Positions 1 to 7,285 of a stretch of 64,000 nt of DNA are shown here, piece after piece; position 1 is the stretch's first letter; every line of letters starts with the position of its first letter. This DNA comes from Clostridiales bacterium (GTDB lineage: Bacteria > Bacillota > Clostridia > Peptostreptococcales > Anaerovoracaceae): positions 1 through 64,000 of the forward strand of contig QXXF01000012.1 in NCBI GenBank assembly GCA_009911365.1, written 5' to 3'. The position numbers and the translations under genes are program-made. The notes under the pieces are model-generated. The model did not search any database. It worked only from the letters and a program-made list of their open reading frames with translations, and was not told the origin of the DNA.

Positions 1-59
1 CGCCAGACCGGAATATCTGAATATCTTTTTTCATCAACATTTATTTTTTTATTCGCCAT
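1..59 (-). CDS. partial CDS, N-terminus only, unknown product
   Basis: An ATG at 59 reading leftward opens a frame that stays open to the window edge (19 complete codons, beginning MANKKINVDE). A GGAGG sits 10 bases upstream of the ATG, a good ribosome-binding site. The rest of the gene is outside the window. The visible residues are too few to assign a family. It could also be a chance frame in AT-rich DNA, but the ribosome-binding site argues for a real start. Confidence 0.45.
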   Translation of the reverse strand, partial: MANKKINVDEKRYSDIPVW

Positions 60-1085
60 AGGCAGTTGTCCTCCATACATGAAAACAGCCAGACAGGGAA
101 GGCCGGCAACGAAATCCGGCAATGGGCTTCAAAAAACCTTGGAACTAATCCTTGTCTGGCGATTGGGTTATTTTATACTTTTTCTTTTATTTTTCTGTTG
201 CTTTGGTTGTTAAAGGGGAGAAAACCGAAAGTTTCGGGATTTTTCCCGACAATCGGCCACATCACTTACAAGATGGAAGAACCAGATTATCGCTCCCATT
301 AAGGGGAAATTTGAATACATTAACAGATATTCTAAATAATTATAAATTTAACTGGACTAATGAAAAGCATAAGACAAATAAGCACATTCTAGTCCAAGAT
401 ATCCGAAAAGAATCTGAACAGAATATACTTCTATATCGGAACTTAATTGCTAGAAAGCACATAGCTCCTTGCTTGCTACATAGCGACCAAGAAGTTGGGC
501 GAAAATCAAAAAAATTAGATAAATTTGTAGACGCCCAAAATGCTGTAATTACTCCTTTCTTGTAAAATATCAAAACTATAAATGTACTGCATAATTCATC
601 TACAGATTATCTTTTTGATAAAGAGAACTTGTATATTTGTCAACATGCTGAATAAGAAAAACACAGGGGGTTTTCTTTACTAAGGATATTATTGCCTTAT
701 ACGCCAGAGGAATATTATAAGCAGCGCCAGACAGATTTGAAAGCAACATAGTCGCTTTTGAATAAATAGCTGTACAGCGGTCGAAAAATTTTTCTGCCAG
801 TCTGAACACGGATGAAAAAGTAAAAAAAGCTAAGAATCGGATAGAATTCTTTCGTTTTCAGGGTCTATGCTACCGGGGCCGGCTCACAATTGCCCGTGAT
901 CGTCACTTACGTTTCCGACTTTTGAATGCATTTACCTCCACCATGCTTGACTGGTTTCCGAGTTTGTCCTCCTCCTTAAATTTTGATGCAGTTGGCAGGC
1001 TGCGTCTTAATTTTAAGGCCTGGAGGATTTCTGGTCAAATGCGTAACATTCACGAAACTCCGCATTTAACGCAGCATTTCCTCAT
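60..1085. other. gene-poor AT-rich stretch downstream of ssrA
   Basis: About 1 kb with only short open frames on both strands: 66-302 and 152-565 on plus, 340-573 and 600-809 on minus, and a start-less frame at about 830-1101 on plus. None has a convincing ribosome-binding site together with a recognisable protein. The composition is more AT-rich than the flanking genes. Because it lies directly beyond the 3' end of a tmRNA gene, a common integration target, it may be the scar of a lost or decayed element. I saw no second copy of the tmRNA 3' end that would mark an attachment-site repeat. Confidence 0.4.
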
Positions 1086-1115
1086 ACAAAAAGAACGTTG
1101 AAATTTCAACGTTCT
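1086..1115 (-). terminator. ssrA intrinsic terminator
   Basis: A perfect 24-base palindrome at 1092-1115 (12-base arms, core CGTTGAAATTTCAACG) is followed on the minus strand by a run of T. It starts three bases beyond the encoded CCA of the tmRNA. The same core stem recurs at 13972-13989 and 18094-18111. Confidence 0.85.
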
Positions 1116-1117
1116 CA

Positions 1118-1479
1118 TGGTGGAGATGGCGAGAATCGAACTCGCGTCCGAAAGCATTTCCACAAGAGTTTCTCCGAGCGCAGCTTTTGTTTTAAAGCTT
1201 CGCCTCCAGAAACGCCCAAAAGCAGGCTTTTCCATCAGCTATCCTGTCGTTCCCCTATGCTGCCAGGAATTTACATAGGGTTTTCCTGCATGTTTGACAC
1301 CGGATTCCAAGCCTGCAGGTGAACCTGGGCCGATGTTCGCACAGCCTTACGCTGCCATTGCGAAATTGTTTGTTCTATTTTTAGCGTTTATATTTAACGT
1401 GCCCCTTTTAACGCAGACTGGGCAAACTGCGGCTCGCTGCTCCGGCTTCTACACCCCCGTCGAAACCAAAGACATCCCC
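1118..1479 (-). ncRNA. ssrA: transfer-messenger RNA (tmRNA)
   Basis: tmRNA rescues stalled ribosomes together with SmpB, whose gene lies just upstream on the same strand. The ends form the tRNA-like acceptor: 5' GGGGAUG pairs with CAUCUCC before an encoded ACCA at 1118-1121. The 3' part carries the T-arm sequence GTTCGATTC, and the 5' part has the conserved GGTTTCGACGGGGG block. The tag reading frame lies at 1347-1385, from GCT to TAA. At 362 bases the length is normal for a one-piece tmRNA. It is transcribed from a promoter at 1529-1557 and ends at the palindrome at 1092-1115. Confidence 0.96.
1347..1385 (-). other. tmRNA proteolysis-tag reading frame
   Basis: Within ssrA, codons GCT AAA AAT AGA ACA AAC AAT TTC GCA ATG GCA GCG TAA read AKNRTNNFAMAA. 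The small hydrophobic end (FAMAA) is the expected degradation signal recognised by ClpXP-type proteases. The exact resume codon (GCT at 1385) is inferred from the alignment of tag length and ending. The preceding AAC is a less likely alternative. Confidence 0.85.
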
Positions 1480-1481
1480 AA

Positions 1482-1520
1482 ATCACAGCAGAAAGGCTTT
1501 AAAAAACTTTCTGCTGATTT
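1482..1520 (-). other. leader hairpin immediately 5' of mature tmRNA
   Basis: Perfect 10-base arms CAGCAGAAAG (1486-1495) and CTTTCTGCTG (1507-1516) form a hairpin ending a few bases before the mature tmRNA 5' end at 1479. The outer bases extend the pairing with a two-base bulge. It would be part of the precursor removed by 5' processing, which is an inference. No long T run follows, so a terminator for the gene at 1640 is less likely. Confidence 0.55.
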
Positions 1521-1528
1521 CATGTTTC

Positions 1529-1557
1529 ATTATATGACAAACCTTTTAAAATCGCAA
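1529..1557 (-). promoter_or_regulatory. ssrA promoter
   Basis: A -35 TTGCGA (1552-1557) and a perfect -10 TATAAT (1529-1534) are separated by 17 bases. The predicted start near 1522 gives a precursor with about 40 extra bases before the mature tmRNA. ssrA can therefore be transcribed independently of the upstream genes. Confidence 0.75.
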
Positions 1558-1639
1558 ATGAAAGTTTGGTGAAATTTTTATTTACGGTTCCAACTGATGG
1601 CCGCATTCCTCTGCCATCCAGCAATCCCTTAGACAGATC

Positions 1640-1927
1640 CTAGTCAGCTTTCACATCCTGAATCTTCATCTCCAGCACCCGAATCTCATCCATCTGTCGT
1701 TTGATTTCCTCACACAATTCTCCGATGATTGCGTCTACCGCCATGCCGTCCATGTACTGCTCAAAATAGTAATGTCCCATCTTCTTTTCAAGGGAAGCGA
1801 TTTCGGATTTCGCAGAACTAATTTTTGCTTTCATCTTGCCTACTTCTACCAAATCACCGGCCTTATCGGCAGCTTTCCCAGCTGTGTTCTTCGCCACTTT
1901 ACCTGCTTTGCTTAAAAAATCCTGCAT
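1640..1927 (-). CDS. small helical protein, unknown function
   Basis: A 95-residue protein that I do not recognise. Residues 1-30 are rich in Lys, Ala and Gly with repeated K-A-G-K-x-A spacing, like amphipathic YtxH-type tails. The rest is predicted helical with heptad-like Leu/Ile spacing (about 35-55 and 70-92), suggesting a coiled coil. There is no signal peptide or membrane span. It is preceded by a GGAGAGG-like site and lies 13 bases downstream of smpB, so it is probably the last protein gene of the lepB-smpB group. A cytosolic or membrane-associated role is all that can be inferred. Confidence 0.75.
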   Translation of the reverse strand: MQDFLSKAGKVAKNTAGKAADKAGDLVEVGKMKAKISSAKSEIASLEKKMGHYYFEQYMDGMAVDAIIGELCEEIKRQMDEIRVLEMKIQDVKAD

Positions 1928-1940
1928 GATCGCACCTCTC

Positions 1941-2393
1941 CTATTTTCTCATAGCCTGCTGCATCCTTCTGTCAGCATCTCTCTTTGCAATAGCGTTTCT
2001 CTTATCATAATCCTTTTTCCCACGGGCTACCGCGATTTCCAGCTTTGCCCGCCCCTTGTCATTAATATACATCCTCAAGGGCACTAATGTCAAACCTTTT
2101 AATGTGATATACCCTGTCAATTTCCGGATTTCCCGCTTATGTAACAGCAATTTCCTTGGCCGCAGCGGGTCCACGTTAAAACGATTCCCATGGTCATAAG
2201 GACTGATATGCATCCCATAAATAATCAATTCTTCTTTTTCAATTTTGGCATAACTTTCTTTGATATTGACTTTCCCCTGGCGAATGGACTTGATCTCCGT
2301 CCCAGTCAGAACGATCCCTGCCTCATACGTCTCTTCAATAAAATAATCATGCCGGGCTTTTTTATTGTTAGCCACAACTTTTTTCTCACTCAT
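1941..2393 (-). CDS. smpB: SsrA-binding protein SmpB
   Basis: SmpB binds the tRNA-like domain of tmRNA and delivers it to stalled ribosomes for trans-translation. The 150-residue product has the typical opening ([17 protein letters not shown]), the conserved [11 protein letters not shown] turn, the [12 protein letters not shown] segment, and the basic C-terminal tail ([18 protein letters not shown]) that enters the decoding site. ATG at 2393 is chosen over an in-frame GTG at 2399 because GGGAAAG is spaced correctly for it. The gene sits about 450 bases upstream of ssrA on the same strand, the usual partnership in Firmicutes. Confidence 0.97.
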   Translation of the reverse strand: MSEKKVVANNKKARHDYFIEETYEAGIVLTGTEIKSIRQGKVNIKESYAKIEKEELIIYGMHISPYDHGNRFNVDPLRPRKLLLHKREIRKLTGYITLKGLTLVPLRMYINDKGRAKLEIAVARGKKDYDKRNAIAKRDADRRMQQAMRK

Positions 2394-2408
2394 AATCACT
2401 TTCCCACT

Positions 2409-2906
2409 TTATTTAAAACAAACTTTTCCCATTAACTCCGAAATATCCAGCTGGCCTACGGCCTGATCTCGGCTATCCAGCACTGCGCCCCTGTTATCGC
2501 TGAGAACAAAGACCTTCCCCTTTCCAATGATCACTTTTTCCATAGCTTCCATGTAAACAGGCGCCGCCGCCTCCTGGATGTAGATCTTGTCATTCACGTA
2601 GAGCATCCCATCTTTAATCTCCACCTGATCGCCTTCTGTTGCCACGATCCGTTTGATCAGCGTACTGCCTTCTCCATCTTCGCTGTAAACACTGCAATGA
2701 AACGCCGCCGCATCGCCCACTTTGGGCTCCTGAAAGAAATAAGCTAGCTTGTTGATAACAATGATCTCGCCCTTTTCTATAGACGGCTCCATGGATTCTC
2801 CCTGTGTCTTCATGACGCTGAACGCACAAGTAACGGCTAGGGCCGCTAGAATCCCCAGAACAGCCGCAAGAACAAACAATAAGATCTTCAATTTTCCGGT
2901 CTTCAT
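2409..2906 (-). CDS. lepB: type I signal peptidase (SipS type), copy 1
   Basis: This enzyme cleaves signal peptides from exported proteins on the outer face of the membrane. The 165-residue protein has one N-terminal membrane span (about 8-30), the catalytic Ser38 in G-E-S-M-E-P-S, and the catalytic Lys85 in L-I-K-R-I-V. The C-terminal S-D-N-R-G-x-x-x-D-S-R box is present. It is therefore predicted to be active, unlike copy 3. It is the most diverged of the two active copies in the region after Lys85 (ATEGD in place of GLPGD). It follows copy 2 by 78 bases and precedes smpB, so it is probably cotranscribed. Confidence 0.93.
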   Translation of the reverse strand: MKTGKLKILLFVLAAVLGILAALAVTCAFSVMKTQGESMEPSIEKGEIIVINKLAYFFQEPKVGDAAAFHCSVYSEDGEGSTLIKRIVATEGDQVEIKDGMLYVNDKIYIQEAAAPVYMEAMEKVIIGKGKVFVLSDNRGAVLDSRDQAVGQLDISELMGKVCFK

Positions 2907-2984
2907 AACGTCGGCCCTTCCCCTTTCTTCATGCGGCGATATGTACTCTTATCAGGGCTTGCCATGTATGACCGATTGCGTTCT

Positions 2985-3485
2985 TTAATAAATACTGCCG
3001 ATTTCATTGAACGGGTACAACCTGACAAAGGCCTTCCCCATCACATCATCTTTGTTTACGCATCCCACCTTTTCAGAGCGGCTGTCGATGCTGACCCTTC
3101 GATTGTCACCCATGACAAATAGCTGGCCCTCCGGCACTGTAAAATCTCTCAGTTCCCCTGGCGTTTCTCCTTCCAGCGTATAATCCTCTTTCAGCTCCGT
3201 GCCGTTTAGGTAGACCTTTCCTTGGTCAATGGTGATAGCGTCTCCTGGCAGCCCGATGATCCTCTTTATGAGTAGTTCCTTGTCCTCCAAACTGGAATGG
3301 AACACGATGATGTCTCCCCGCTCTTCCTCCCCAAAACGGTAGGCCTGCTTGTTAACTAGCAGGTAATTGTTCTCGTACAGCGTCGGCTGCATGGAAGTTT
3401 CTTTCACAATAGTTGGCTTTATGACCATAGTAATGGCAATCACGATCACCAATGCGATCACAATATCTCTGATTAAACTTTTCAT
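2985..3485 (-). CDS. lepB: type I signal peptidase (SipS type), copy 2
   Basis: A membrane-anchored signal peptidase of 166 residues. One transmembrane helix (about 6-24) is followed by the nucleophile Ser31 in E-T-S-M-Q-P-T and the general-base Lys74 in L-I-K-R-I-I-G-L-P-G-D. A G-D-N-R-x-x-S-I-D-S-R box lies near the C-terminus. All catalytic features are intact, making this the best match to canonical SipS. The ATG at 3485 overlaps the stop of copy 3 in an ATGA junction, implying translational coupling. A longer in-frame start at 3518 would lie inside copy 3 and lacks a ribosome-binding site. Confidence 0.94.
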   Translation of the reverse strand: MKSLIRDIVIALVIVIAITMVIKPTIVKETSMQPTLYENNYLLVNKQAYRFGEEERGDIIVFHSSLEDKELLIKRIIGLPGDAITIDQGKVYLNGTELKEDYTLEGETPGELRDFTVPEGQLFVMGDNRRVSIDSRSEKVGCVNKDDVMGKAFVRLYPFNEIGSIY

Positions 3486-4018
3486 TCTCCTATTCCCCCA
3501 AAATCGCCAAGCGGCCATATGATCAGCTTGACATTTCCTTTGATCTCCCGCATGTTCACCGGCCCCAGCTTCGGATTTCTGCTGTCTTGGTCAGAATCTC
3601 TGTTATCCGAAAGCAGGAACACATCGTCCTTTCCCACCGTGATATCACAGTCGCCTCTTGCTCCCGCAATGCCGGACTTTGTCATGTATTCCTTGCCGTT
3701 GCGGTAGATCTTTCCATCTTTTATCTTGATTTTATCACCTGGAAGACCTACGACTCTTCCTATGATATTATCCTGTGAAACATCTGGTGCCAACGTCTTT
3801 TCCAAAATCACCACCTGGCCTAGTTCCGGCTCTCCTCGCTTGGCGGAGTAAGAGGCCTTGACGATCACCAGAACCTGCCCATCCTTCAGCGTTGGCTCCA
3901 TAGCGTTTCCCTCGTTGATCTCAGGAGCCACGAGCATGGTGAGCACAAAGGCTAAAACGCCTGCCACTATGTAAGGCCGATACCTGCGCCGCCAATCCTG
4001 CTGTGTTGTTTGTGACAT
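3482..4018 (-). CDS. signal-peptidase-like protein lacking catalytic Ser and Lys, copy 3
   Basis: A 178-residue member of the S26 signal peptidase family with the usual architecture: an N-terminal span (about 16-31), then the M-E-P-T box, the R-V-V-G-L-P-G-D box and the S-D-N-R-D-S-D-Q-D-S-R box. The nucleophile position reads Ala39 (G-N-A-M-E-P-T) and the general-base position reads Gly87 (I-I-G-R-V-V). Both catalytic residues are therefore replaced while the frame and the surrounding fold boxes are preserved. Peptidase activity is not expected; a role in binding or regulating the two active neighbours is inference. ATG at 4018 has AGGAG five bases upstream. Its stop overlaps the start of copy 2. 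Confidence 0.88.
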   Translation of the reverse strand: MSQTTQQDWRRRYRPYIVAGVLAFVLTMLVAPEINEGNAMEPTLKDGQVLVIVKASYSAKRGEPELGQVVILEKTLAPDVSQDNIIGRVVGLPGDKIKIKDGKIYRNGKEYMTKSGIAGARGDCDITVGKDDVFLLSDNRDSDQDSRNPKLGPVNMREIKGNVKLIIWPLGDFGGIGE

Positions 4019-4040
4019 AGAAACTCCTCTCATCACTATC

Positions 4041-5009
4041 TTAATCAAATAACTGTTTTTTTATTCGCTCAAAGCTCTCCGGCAAGGAGGCCGTGATTTC
4101 CTTTCCCGCCAAATGCGCTAAATATGGATCTGTCCCATTGAAACGCAGCTTGTAAGCATGGAGCAATTGAGTCGTAAGGTCAAATCGCTGTTTCATCTGC
4201 CGATTTACTTTCGGATCCCCATATTTTACATCTCCGATGACTGGAAAACCAGCTTCACTGAGATGAACGCGGATCTGATGAGTGCGTCCTGTGATCAGCT
4301 CCACTTCTGTCAGCGTCACCCCTCTTCCCTGCTCCAGCGGGCGGGCAACCGTCTCCATGACCTTTCCTTTTTCCGAATCCAGCGGCAGCACAGAAACTCG
4401 ATTGGAACGCGAATCTTTTTCCATGCGATCAGCCAGCGCCAAAGACTTGTCCAGCTTCCCTGCGGTGATCGTCATGTACCATTTGCTCACCTGGCCCTTT
4501 TCCCGCATCATAGCATTGATCGCCCGCAGCGCCCGGCTGTTTTTTCCGAAGATCACCAGTCCTGTGGTGTTGCGGTCCAGCCTGTTCACTGGCGATGGCA
4601 CAAATGTCCTTTCCCGCCCTGGCTGGTATTCGCCTTTTTCCTGAAGATAACCCTGTACCTGATTGGCCAGAGTGTTTTTCTTTTCCTGAGAATCGCCGTG
4701 GGTCAAAAGACCAAAAGGCTTGTCCACGATCAGCAGATCGTCATCCTCGTAAGCGATCCCAAACTGCCGCTTAGCTATGATCTTCTTTTTTTGTCCAATC
4801 TGGCCCCGCAGGGCCGCTTCATCCATATACAAGCTGATTTCATCGCCTTGGCACAGCATGGTATCAGCCTTTGCCCGCCTGCCGTTCACCTTGATGTCTT
4901 TGCGTATCAGTTTGTAAATATGGCTCAATGGAGCACTCTTCAGATACTTTTTCAAAAATCGATCCAGTCTCTGATTTTGTTCATTTTCTGTTATTGTTAA
5001 TTTTACCAT
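4041..5009 (-). CDS. RluA-family pseudouridine synthase
   Basis: An RNA-modifying enzyme that converts uridine to pseudouridine in rRNA or tRNA; the exact target cannot be told. The 322-residue protein has an N-terminal S4 RNA-binding domain (about 1-70, with R-L-D-R-F-L and G-D-E-I), then the catalytic domain. The catalytic Asp is in V-N-R-L-D-R-N-T-T-G-L-V, and the G-R-T-H-Q-I-R-V-H-L motif and K-P-F-G-L-L-T-H motif are present. It is the first gene of the minus-strand group leading into the lepB genes, with about 20 bases between it and copy 3. The length and domains match the RluD/YjbO-type subgroup. Confidence 0.92.
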   Translation of the reverse strand: MVKLTITENEQNQRLDRFLKKYLKSAPLSHIYKLIRKDIKVNGRRAKADTMLCQGDEISLYMDEAALRGQIGQKKKIIAKRQFGIAYEDDDLLIVDKPFGLLTHGDSQEKKNTLANQVQGYLQEKGEYQPGRERTFVPSPVNRLDRNTTGLVIFGKNSRALRAINAMMREKGQVSKWYMTITAGKLDKSLALADRMEKDSRSNRVSVLPLDSEKGKVMETVARPLEQGRGVTLTEVELITGRTHQIRVHLSEAGFPVIGDVKYGDPKVNRQMKQRFDLTTQLLHAYKLRFNGTDPYLAHLAGKEITASLPESFERIKKQLFD

Positions 5010-5143
5010 AACATTTATTATACAACAGATCCACCATAAAAGTATAGATGCTATGTGAAGAAAATTTCATAAATTTGCGTTTGAGAAACCGGACAAAGTA
5101 TGGTACTCTAGAAAAAGAACGATCATGAAAAGGAGCATGTTCC

Positions 5144-5476
5144 ATGAATCGAATCAAAGATTTTTTTTATGATAAAAACGATATCATCGTCGCTGTGATC
5201 ATTCTGCTGGCGGCTGCTGTGATCATATATGCCAGGATCGACCAGATCATGGCATATCCAGAAACGCTCACGGATGCGACTTCCACAGCAGCGGAACAAA
5301 CCACTGTGCCAGAGACAGTTTCCACAGAAACCGCTCCTCCGGCCACAGCACCACCGGAGACAGAAACCACGGCCGCAACCACAGCTGTTACTGAACCGAC
5401 CATCCCGCCGACCACAGCAACGACCACTGTGCCAACGACAGCGGCCGCCACGACTTCCGCGACGGCCACGCCTTGA
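5144..5476 (+). CDS. small membrane protein with Thr/Pro-rich low-complexity tail
   Basis: A 110-residue protein with a GGAG eight bases before the ATG. Residues 15-35 form a single hydrophobic span, preceded by a charged N-terminus. Everything after about residue 42 is a Thr/Ala/Pro/Glu low-complexity tail built from short repeats such as T-T-A and P-P-T. The topology suggests a membrane anchor with an extracytoplasmic, mucin-like stalk. It has no recognisable domain or sorting motif. It is divergent from the rluA-type gene. The complementary open frame on the other strand is a mirror of the GC-rich repeats. Confidence 0.65.
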   Translation: MNRIKDFFYDKNDIIVAVIILLAAAVIIYARIDQIMAYPETLTDATSTAAEQTTVPETVSTETAPPATAPPETETTAATTAVTEPTIPPTTATTTVPTTAAATTSATATP

Positions 5477-5481
5477 TGTGC

Positions 5482-5736
5482 CTACGATTCTAACAGGTCT
5501 ATGATTTTCTGCAGTCTGGCTCTCTGCTGCCCGTTCATAGTGGCGGCCAGTGCCCTGATGGTCTGCATTTGTTTTTCATAGGCTTTGCGGTCACGTTTGA
5601 TGACCGCTTTTATTTTTTTGATTTCTCTGAGAATTTCTTCATCGCTCTTCCCCATATACTCATTGGCCTTAGCCTCTGCCGCTTGCTCGGGCAGTCCCAG
5701 CTGTTTTGCCAGATCCATCAAAATTTTCTGATCCAT
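5482..5736 (-). CDS. small unknown protein, charged and helical
   Basis: An 84-residue protein of unknown function. It begins MDQKILMDLAKQLG after an AAGGAAGG ribosome-binding site. The frame extends upstream to 5814 but without a signal for translation there. The sequence is highly charged, with a predicted helical hairpin (about 1-30 and 35-80), ending in Q-R-A-R-L-Q-K-I-I-D-L-L. There is no membrane span. It is convergent with the Thr-rich gene, with only five bases between the stops. Confidence 0.7.
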   Translation of the reverse strand: MDQKILMDLAKQLGLPEQAAEAKANEYMGKSDEEILREIKKIKAVIKRDRKAYEKQMQTIRALAATMNGQQRARLQKIIDLLES

Positions 5737-5852
5737 GTTAACCCTTCCTTTCTTTCTACAGGTTCTACAACATATATATGCGCTCACCCTGCACAAAGAC
5801 ATCGTATTTTTCATAATATGACAGTAATTATAGGAAGATGGAGGTTACATAC

Positions 5853-6212
5853 ATGAATCCTTTTACATTATTGCTTTTAGCCGCAGCTACGGGAGGCGGC
5901 CGAATATCAGGCGGGCCTTATGGGTTTTCCTCAGGATTGGATTCCATGCTGGATCAACTGCACGGAGCCGTCAATGCCCTGGAAAAGGTCAATGAACTGC
6001 GCCGTATGGGAGGAAGCCTAGCCAACAAGCCACGCTCGTTTTCACCCCCACCAGCTTCTGCCCATGTGCCGGCATCCACGCAGCCCATAGAAGAGCTGGA
6101 TCCACTGCCTGCTCCCGCTACCCCGGCAATGCCTAATATTGACCTACAGGGAGCCATACAGGCCCTAGGGCCAATCCTCTCCATGCTGGGAAACAATCAA
6201 AATTCCAGATAA
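5853..6212 (+). CDS. small unknown protein with Gly- and Pro-rich segments
   Basis: A 119-residue product that I do not recognise. The start at 5853 is preferred over 5838 because GGAGG lies eight bases upstream of it. The N-terminus is short and hydrophobic (F-T-L-L-L-L-A-A-A) and runs into a Gly-rich stretch. A helical segment follows at about 30-50, then a Pro-rich linker, and a second hydrophobic helix sits near the C-terminus (I-Q-A-L-G-P-I-L-S-M-L). It may be an export-associated or cell-surface small protein, but this is unsupported beyond composition. It lies upstream of fba with its own promoter between. Confidence 0.65.
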   Translation: MNPFTLLLLAAATGGGRISGGPYGFSSGLDSMLDQLHGAVNALEKVNELRRMGGSLANKPRSFSPPPASAHVPASTQPIEELDPLPAPATPAMPNIDLQGAIQALGPILSMLGNNQNSR

Positions 6213-6249
6213 ATCAATAAAACCGGTATGATTTTCCTGCTAATCAGTG

Positions 6250-6255
6250 TATAAT
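6250..6255 (+). promoter_or_regulatory. probable -10 of fba promoter
   Basis: A perfect TATAAT lies 40 bases before the fba ATG. No good -35 hexamer is seen at 16-18 bases upstream, so the assignment rests on the -10 alone. Confidence 0.45.
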
Positions 6256-6295
6256 AACGGTAGCATCATTCAGAAATGATTAGGAGGATAAAAAA

Positions 6296-7225
6296 ATGGC
6301 TTTAGTAACAACAAAAGACATGTTCGCAAAAGCACTGAAACACGACTATGCGATCGGGGCGTTCAATGTAAATAATATGGAAATCATTCAAGGGATCGTG
6401 GAAGCCGCCAGAGTGGAGAACACAGCCCTCATCCTGCAGGTTTCAGCTGGTGCCAGAAAATACGCCAAGCCCGCTTATCTAGTAAAGCTGGTAGAAGCCG
6501 CCATACTGGACACTGGTCTTGACATCGCACTCCACCTGGACCACGGAGAAGATTTTGACATCTGCAAAAAGTGCGTGGACGATGGATTCACATCTGTCAT
6601 GATCGATGGCTCTAAACATCCTTTTGAAGAAAACATCCGGCTCACAAAGGAAGTGGTGGATTATGCCCACAGCAAGGGCGTGGTAGTGGAAGCGGAGCTG
6701 GGAAAACTGGCTGGCATTGAGGACAACATTAAAGTAGACGCTCGTTCTGCGTCCTTTACTGTCCCTGAAGAAGCTGCTGAATTCGTAGAAAAAACAGGGG
6801 TGGATTCTCTGGCTGTTGCCATTGGGACCAGCCACGGAGCTTACAAATTCAAAGGCGAGCCATATCTGGATTTTGAACGGCTGGAAAAGATCCACGCCCT
6901 GATCCCAAACACGCCGCTGGTGCTTCATGGCGCGTCCACGGTCCTGCCGGAATTCGTGAAAAAGTGCAATGACTACGGCGGTGACATCCCAGGTGCGCAG
7001 GGCGTTCCCGAGGACATGATCCGGGAAGCCACTAAACACGGCGTATGCAAAGTAAACATTGACACAGACCTGAGACTAGCCATGACCGCAGAAGTCAGGA
7101 AATACCTGATCGAGAATCCTGCTGACTTTGACCCTAGAAAGTATCTGGGACCTGCCAGAGACGCAATCCAGGCCATGGTACAGCACAAAATCAAAGACGT
7201 ACTTAACGCTTCCAATATCAAATAG
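6296..7225 (+). CDS. fba: class II fructose-bisphosphate aldolase
   Basis: A zinc-dependent aldolase interconverting fructose 1,6-bisphosphate with glyceraldehyde 3-phosphate and dihydroxyacetone phosphate in glycolysis and gluconeogenesis. The 309 residues match the usual class II length. Visible motifs are A-F-N-V-N-N near the start, H-L-D-H-G with the catalytic Asp and a zinc His, the V-E-A-E-L-G metal-binding region, G-T-S-H-G, and L-H-G-A-S near the C-terminal third. An AGGAGG site precedes the ATG. A TATAAT at 6250-6255 is a likely -10. The gene is monocistronic, with a strong terminator at 7233-7269. Confidence 0.96.
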   Translation: MALVTTKDMFAKALKHDYAIGAFNVNNMEIIQGIVEAARVENTALILQVSAGARKYAKPAYLVKLVEAAILDTGLDIALHLDHGEDFDICKKCVDDGFTSVMIDGSKHPFEENIRLTKEVVDYAHSKGVVVEAELGKLAGIEDNIKVDARSASFTVPEEAAEFVEKTGVDSLAVAIGTSHGAYKFKGEPYLDFERLEKIHALIPNTPLVLHGASTVLPEFVKKCNDYGGDIPGAQGVPEDMIREATKHGVCKVNIDTDLRLAMTAEVRKYLIENPADFDPRKYLGPARDAIQAMVQHKIKDVLNASNIK

Positions 7226-7232
7226 CGACATC

Positions 7233-7269
7233 AAAAAATCCAGGGACAGCCTTAGATCCCTGGATTTTT
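7233..7269. terminator. bidirectional terminator between fba and pncB
   Basis: An A-rich arm with ATCCAGGGA pairs with TCCCTGGAT followed by T5, with a 10-base loop. A-tract and T-tract flank it on both sides, so it can serve fba (plus) and the convergent nicotinate phosphoribosyltransferase gene (minus). Confidence 0.9.
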
Positions 7270-7285
7270 CACGCCTAAAACAGCC

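Noticed and set aside
66-565. Overlapping plus-strand frames of 78 and 137 codons
   Set aside because: No ribosome-binding site, no recognisable domain, biased low-complexity composition and conflicting frames on the other strand.
1098-1572. Two plus-strand frames over and beyond the tmRNA
   Set aside because: They lie on the complement of ssrA and its promoter; the RNA gene explains the sequence.
5167-5469. Minus-strand frame of 100 codons
   Set aside because: It mirrors the Thr-rich repeats of the plus-strand gene and reads as a Val/Ala low-complexity string.
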